A DNA stretch of 36,492 bases from Acidiferrobacter sp. (GTDB taxonomy: Bacteria > Pseudomonadota > Gammaproteobacteria > Acidiferrobacterales > Acidiferrobacteraceae), in NCBI GenBank assembly GCA_027449165.1, contig DAIDMD010000134.1:1-36492 (forward strand), written 5' to 3'. Of this stretch, positions 33,197-36,492 are shown piece by piece (within the stretch, counting starts at the first letter, position 1; each line of letters begins with the position of its first letter). Under the pieces are notes generated by a model. The model was given only the letters and a program-made list of their open reading frames with translations, did no database searches and was not told the origin of the DNA. The position numbers were made by a program, and so were the translations under genes.

Positions 33197-34549
33197 TCAG
33201 GCGATGACCTGCGGGCCTCGGATCAAGGCCGGAACGAGTCGTCCGGAGAGATCATGGGCGTCCGCCGAAACGATCTCGCAGTCTACGAAGTCCCCGGGCC
33301 GGGCGTCGCCCGCGACGCGCACCACGCCGTCGATTTCCGGGGCCTCGGCATAGCTGCGGCCGACGAGGCCGTCGTCGGTCCGCGCATCGATCAGAACCCG
33401 GTAGGTCCGACCGATGCGTTCCCTGAGGCGCTGGGCGCTCAGGATCGCCTGGTGCGCCATGAGTCGCTCGAGGCGTTCCTGTTTGACGTCCTCGGGGACC
33501 GGGTTTGGCAACGCGTTGGCTGCGGCCCCCTCCACGGGGGAGTAGGCGAATGCCCCGAGGCGATCGATCCCGGCGTCCTCGACGAACCGGAGCAGGGTCT
33601 CGAATTCGGCATCGGTCTCGCCCGGGAAACCCACGATGAACGTGCTTCTCAAGACGAGATCGGGCCGCGCGCGGCGCCACGCCTTCACGCAGGCGCTCGG
33701 GTGCGCCCGCCCGGCCGGCCGGCGCATGGCCGCGAGGATGCGCGGGTCCGCGTGTTGAAACGGGACGTCGAGATAAGGTAATACCCCTTCGATGTCGAGG
33801 AGCGGAAGGACGTCCTCGACGCCCTTATACGGGTAGACGTAGTGAAGTCGTACCCAAACGCCCAGCTTTCCGAGCTCCGAGACGAGGCCGGGAAACGACA
33901 TCTTGACCGGCCGCCCCCCCACGAACGCCATGCGATACCTTTGATCGGCACCGAAGGCGCTGGTGTCCTGGGAGACGATGAGGATCTCCTTGACCCCGGC
34001 GCGCACCAGCCGCTCGGCCTCGGCCATCACGTCTCCGAGCGGCCGGCTGACCAATCCGCCGCGCAGGGACGGGATGATGCAGAATCGGCAGCTGTGATTG
34101 CAGCCCTCCGATATCTTCAGGTAGGCGTAGTGGCGCGGCGTGAGCTTTATGCCCTGCGGCGGAACGAGGTCGAGAAAGGGGTCATGAGGCTTGGGAAGGT
34201 GTGCATGCACGGCGTCCACGACCGCCGCCTCGTCGTGGGGGCCGGTGACCGCCAGGACCTCCGGGTGGCGTTCCCGGACAAGATCGGCCTTCGCGCCCAG
34301 ACAGCCGGTGACAATCACCCGTCCATTGTCGGCCAGGGCCTCGCCTATGGCCTCGAGCGACTCCTCGACGGCGGCGTCGATGAAGCCGCAGGTGTTGATG
34401 ATCACGAGGTCGGCGTCCTGGTAGGATGGCGCCGTGTCGTAGCCTTCGCTGCGCAGCCGGGTCAGGATCTGTTCCGAGTCGACCAGGGCCTTGGGGCAGC
34501 CGAGGCTCACGAAGCCGATTCGGGGGGGCGCGGATGGCGGATGGGGCAT
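33197..34549 (-). CDS. rimO: Ribosomal protein S12 methylthiotransferase RimO
   Basis: A radical SAM enzyme that methylthiolates the beta-carbon of an aspartate in ribosomal protein S12, using two 4Fe-4S clusters. It has 450 residues: N-terminal MTTase domain ([43 protein letters not shown] supplying the three auxiliary-cluster cysteines), radical SAM core with [19 protein letters not shown] (CxxxCxxC) and a C-terminal TRAM domain ending in LVPALIRG. Start ATG 34549, ahead of conserved [10 protein letters not shown]. It lies 30 bases after the CopD-like gene on the same strand and is probably cotranscribed with it. Confidence 0.95.
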   Translation of the reverse strand: MPHPPSAPPRIGFVSLGCPKALVDSEQILTRLRSEGYDTAPSYQDADLVIINTCGFIDAAVEESLEAIGEALADNGRVIVTGCLGAKADLVRERHPEVLAVTGPHDEAAVVDAVHAHLPKPHDPFLDLVPPQGIKLTPRHYAYLKISEGCNHSCRFCIIPSLRGGLVSRPLGDVMAEAERLVRAGVKEILIVSQDTSAFGADQRYRMAFVGGRPVKMSFPGLVSELGKLGVWVRLHYVYPYKGVEDVLPLLDIEGVLPYLDVPFQHADPRILAAMRRPAGRAHPSACVKAWRRARPDLVLRSTFIVGFPGETDAEFETLLRFVEDAGIDRLGAFAYSPVEGAAANALPNPVPEDVKQERLERLMAHQAILSAQRLRERIGRTYRVLIDARTDDGLVGRSYAEAPEIDGVVRVAGDARPGDFVDCEIVSADAHDLSGRLVPALIRGPQVIA

Positions 34550-34579
34550 GGCAAGGGATCCCGGCGGAAACCGGCTATT

Positions 34580-35050
34580 CTAGCAGAGGTTGCCGCCCGC
34601 GCAGTTCGCGCCGACCAGGGCGACGAATATGGTGATGAGCCCGATCACCATGTTGACCGCCACCAACTGGCGGATTTGCCCGAGCGCATGGCCGGCCTTC
34701 ACGAAATCGCCGCTTTCGACTCCCCCCCGCAGGCGGCGGTAGGGGGCGAAAAAGATGTGAAGGTACAGCAATATCATGACGATCCCGAGCCCCTGCATGA
34801 CATTGACGTAGAGGGGCAGGGCTGCCAAGCTCCCGAAACGCGCCGCCGCCACGTAATAGCCGCTCGCCGGCAAGACGATGACCGCAGCCCATACCCAGGG
34901 AAAGAAGCGACCGAAGGTGCGTGCCCACAGCGACAGCCGTTGGGCCGCCTCGAGGGGCTGGGCGGCGGGCCGCAGGATCATATAGGCAAAGAACATACCT
35001 CCGACCCAGACGACTGCGAGCAACCCGTGGACCGCGATCAGATAAGACAT
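34580..35050 (-). CDS. CopD-like small integral membrane protein
   Basis: A 156-residue protein with four predicted membrane helices: LIAVHGLLAVVWVGGMFFAYMIL (about 4-26), WVWAAVIVLPASGYYVAA (about 53-70), LPLYVNVMQGLGIVMILLYLHIFF (about 78-101) and LVAVNMVIGLITIFVALVG (about 128-146). Histidines in helices 1 and 3 and the HGLLAVVWVGGMFF opening match the CopD/PF05425-like group of small membrane proteins, some linked to copper or heme. The C-terminus ends in ANCAGGNLC with two cysteines. Substrate unknown. Divergent from exbB across a 164-base region that includes the Pho box. Confidence 0.75.
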   Translation of the reverse strand: MSYLIAVHGLLAVVWVGGMFFAYMILRPAAQPLEAAQRLSLWARTFGRFFPWVWAAVIVLPASGYYVAAARFGSLAALPLYVNVMQGLGIVMILLYLHIFFAPYRRLRGGVESGDFVKAGHALGQIRQLVAVNMVIGLITIFVALVGANCAGGNLC

Positions 35051-35135
35051 AAGCCGGCACTCTCCCGTTAAACCTCGTTCTCATACGCAAGTCGGCCGCA
35101 GCTGTCAATTGCCGGCACCCGGCCGGCCGGCGATT

Positions 35136-35153
35136 CTGTCACCATTCTGTCAT
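35136..35153 (+). promoter_or_regulatory. Near-consensus Pho box (PhoB binding site) upstream of exbB
   Basis: CTGTCACCATTCTGTCAT: two 7-base direct repeats, CTGTCAC and CTGTCAT, separated by four bases (11-base period). It matches the E. coli Pho box CTGTCAT-A(A/T)A(A/T)-CTGTCA(C/T) at nearly every repeat position. It points toward exbB, 61 bases before the ATG. A weak -10-like CATACA lies at 35173-35178, about 19 bases after the box rather than the classical 10. A further GTCAT sits in register at 35171-35175 (the 7-base unit being 35169-35175), and an isolated CTGTCA at 35102. Confidence 0.65.
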
Positions 35154-35214
35154 CAGCGCGCCAAACGCAGGTCATACAAAGGCCTCAAGGTGTCGGCTTT
35201 ACGGAGGATTGCCG

Positions 35215-35904
35215 ATGACTATTCACTACCTTATCCATCTCGCGAACTACTCGGACGGCGTGCTCTACCTCATGGTCGTGATCCTCACGATCGCGCTGGC
35301 CGTCATCATCGATCGCTCATGGTATCTGCGGCGTACGTTGCTTGAGGGCAATAGCCTAGTTGAAAAGCTGGGCGCCTATAAGGAGGCAACGCGTGCGCAG
35401 CTCTCGGGTCTTGCGGCGAGCGCGCCGGGTCTTCCCGAGGCGACCCTTCTGGACGTCGCGGTGCGCCATATGGGGGTCACGACCGGCGAGCAGCTCGCCA
35501 ACCGGCTGGACGAGGCCACCTTGCGCCTGGCCCCGGCCCTGGATAAGCGGCTCTGGATGCTGGACACCATCGTGACGCTGGCCCCGCTTCTGGGACTTTT
35601 TGGCACGATCGTGGGGATGTTCCATGCCTTTTCGGTCCTGTCGGCGCCGGGCCACGCCCCGTCGGCCGTGACCGGCGGCATTGCCGACGCCCTCGTGGCC
35701 ACCGCCTCCGGGCTGTTCGTCGCCATGACCGGGCTGCTGGCCTTCAACGGCCTAAACAACAAGGTCCGGGTGGTCTTGCACCAGCTCGATATCGTCAAGA
35801 CCATGCTTCTGAACCGCCTGGATGGCGCCCCGGTCCTGCTCACCTCCGACGGGGAGGCCGCCGATCACGGCGCGCTGCGCGCCCGCATGGCGAAGTCGTC
35901 ATGA
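35215..35904 (+). CDS. exbB: ExbB/TolQ/MotA-family proton channel protein
   Basis: An inner-membrane motor subunit that, with ExbD, uses the proton gradient to energise TonB. It has 229 residues from ATG 35215, chosen over the tracked TTG because GGAGG precedes it by seven bases. Membrane segments: about 16-35 (VLYLMVVILTIALAVIIDRS), about 120-138 (LDTIVTLAPLLGLFGTIVG) and about 160-182 (ADALVATASGLFVAMTGLLAF). The TLAPLLGLFGTIVGM and IADALVATASGLFVA motifs with TM2/TM3 threonines are characteristic. Its stop overlaps the exbD ATG. The linked tonB makes ExbB more likely than TolQ. Confidence 0.92.
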   Translation: MTIHYLIHLANYSDGVLYLMVVILTIALAVIIDRSWYLRRTLLEGNSLVEKLGAYKEATRAQLSGLAASAPGLPEATLLDVAVRHMGVTTGEQLANRLDEATLRLAPALDKRLWMLDTIVTLAPLLGLFGTIVGMFHAFSVLSAPGHAPSAVTGGIADALVATASGLFVAMTGLLAFNGLNNKVRVVLHQLDIVKTMLLNRLDGAPVLLTSDGEAADHGALRARMAKSS

Positions 35905-36299
35905 AGATGCGGTACTTCGAGACCAAAAAGGGCCGCATCGAGCTCATTCCCATGATCGATGTGATGTTCTTTCTGCTGGTCTTCTTCATGATCCTGACCT
36001 TGCGCATGATCCCGGACCAAGGTCTGGGATTGGCCTTGCCGCAGGCGAGCACGGCCAAGGTCATGCCGCGCCCGCAGATCCTGATCAGTCTGACGCCCGA
36101 TGGGGCGATCCATGTCCGCGGCCATGTGATCGGCCGCGCGGCGCTGGTGCGCCTCTTGTCGCGCCGTGTGGGCGGCCGGCGTCCCGATGTCACCATTGCC
36201 GCTTCCAAGAGCCTGCCGTTTCAGGACTTCGTGGCGGTCATGAGCGCCGCCCGCAAGGCCGGGGTCGCGAGCATCGGCCTCGCCGCGCATCGGTCCTGA
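35901..36299 (+). CDS. exbD: ExbD/TolR-family protein
   Basis: A 132-residue partner of ExbB with a short cytoplasmic N-terminus, one membrane helix (about 16-36, ELIPMIDVMFFLLVFFMILTL) and a periplasmic domain. The aspartate in PMIDVMFFLLVFFM is the conserved proton-carrying residue. The N-terminal RYFETKKGRIELIPMIDV is standard for the family. ATGA overlap with exbB implies coupled translation. It is followed 20 bases later by a tonB gene with ACGAGG upstream. Confidence 0.93.
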   Translation: MKMRYFETKKGRIELIPMIDVMFFLLVFFMILTLRMIPDQGLGLALPQASTAKVMPRPQILISLTPDGAIHVRGHVIGRAALVRLLSRRVGGRRPDVTIAASKSLPFQDFVAVMSAARKAGVASIGLAAHRS

Positions 36300-36319
36300 C
36301 CGGAACGAGGACGATCCTT

Positions 36320-36492
36320 ATGAGCACCCCCGCGTTGCCTGTTGCGCCGCCCAGCCCTGAGGGACGGTCGTCGTTCGGGCGGGCGCTGTTGTTTGCGATC
36401 GCCCTCGAGGGGCTCGTGGTCGCGGGCCTGGCGGTTTTCACGCATCCAAGGCCCGTGACCGTGGGTCTGCGGCGTAAGCCCATGGCCGTGCA
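36320..36492 (+). CDS. tonB: TonB protein, N-terminal part, cut by the window edge
   Basis: 57 codons are visible: a proline-rich cytoplasmic start (MSTPALPVAPPSPEG), then a single membrane anchor (ALLFAIALEGLVVAGLAVF) and the beginning of a periplasmic region (THPRPVTVGLRRKP). The position directly after exbB-exbD and the anchor topology fit TonB; the diagnostic C-terminal domain is outside the window. This would be the second TonB-like gene here. No stop is seen in the visible part. Confidence 0.75.
   Translation, partial: MSTPALPVAPPSPEGRSSFGRALLFAIALEGLVVAGLAVFTHPRPVTVGLRRKPMAV

Overview
The window looks like chromosome from a high-GC, autotrophic gammaproteobacterium. The nearest lifestyle match is an acidophilic or sulfur/iron-oxidising lineage of the Acidiferrobacter / Acidithiobacillus / Ectothiorhodospiraceae type. 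This is inferred from a Calvin-cycle operon with phosphoribulokinase, the proteobacterial ATP-grasp type of GshA first defined in such organisms, a PilGHIJ-ChpA twitching-chemotaxis cluster, and the pyrR-pyrB-pyrC' arrangement. I could run no database search, so the taxon is a guess. Genes are packed tightly, and many neighbours share ATGA or GTGA stop/start overlaps.

Layout. (1) 1-2357: the first codons of an IS630-like transposase leaving the left edge, then murI and a divergent, probably inactive WaaA-like (Kdo transferase-like) gene. (2) 2405-4871, minus strand: a complete two-gene type II restriction-modification module of the BsuBI/PstI family. (3) 5013-12090, minus strand: gshA-gshB-tonB-like-(51-aa ORF)-yqgE-ruvX-pyrR-pyrB-pyrC', a compact set of glutathione, envelope and pyrimidine genes. 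Its dihydroorotase has lost the metal-binding HxH and is probably structural only. (4) 12374-22085, plus strand: pilG-pilH-pilI-pilJ-chpA-CheW-like-chpC, with no pilK methyltransferase and no chpB methylesterase. (5) 22525-32126, plus strand: a peroxiredoxin-like protein, an inositol-monophosphatase-family phosphatase, then prk-tkt-gap-pgk-pyk-fba, closed by a clear intrinsic terminator. No RuBisCO is present here. (6) 32274-33157: an unknown gene and a DUF302 gene. (7) 33197-35050, minus strand: rimO and a CopD-like membrane protein. (8) 35215 to the right edge: exbB-exbD-tonB (cut off), preceded by a near-consensus Pho box.

Working together: the gsh genes make glutathione. The pyr genes probably form a PyrB/PyrC' aspartate transcarbamoylase complex with PyrR. 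The Pil-Chp genes relay surface or chemical signals to type IV pili. The prk-fba operon supplies the regeneration and lower-glycolysis half of the Calvin cycle. The Exb/Ton genes energise outer-membrane transport, apparently under phosphate control.

Genes the ORF track hides because they are short include a 51-aa CxxC protein coupled to yqgE (8770-8925, minus), a 16-aa ORF with a good ribosome binding site just before pyk (29532-29582), and a weaker 54-aa ORF at 22242-22406. I saw no tRNA, rRNA or CRISPR array.
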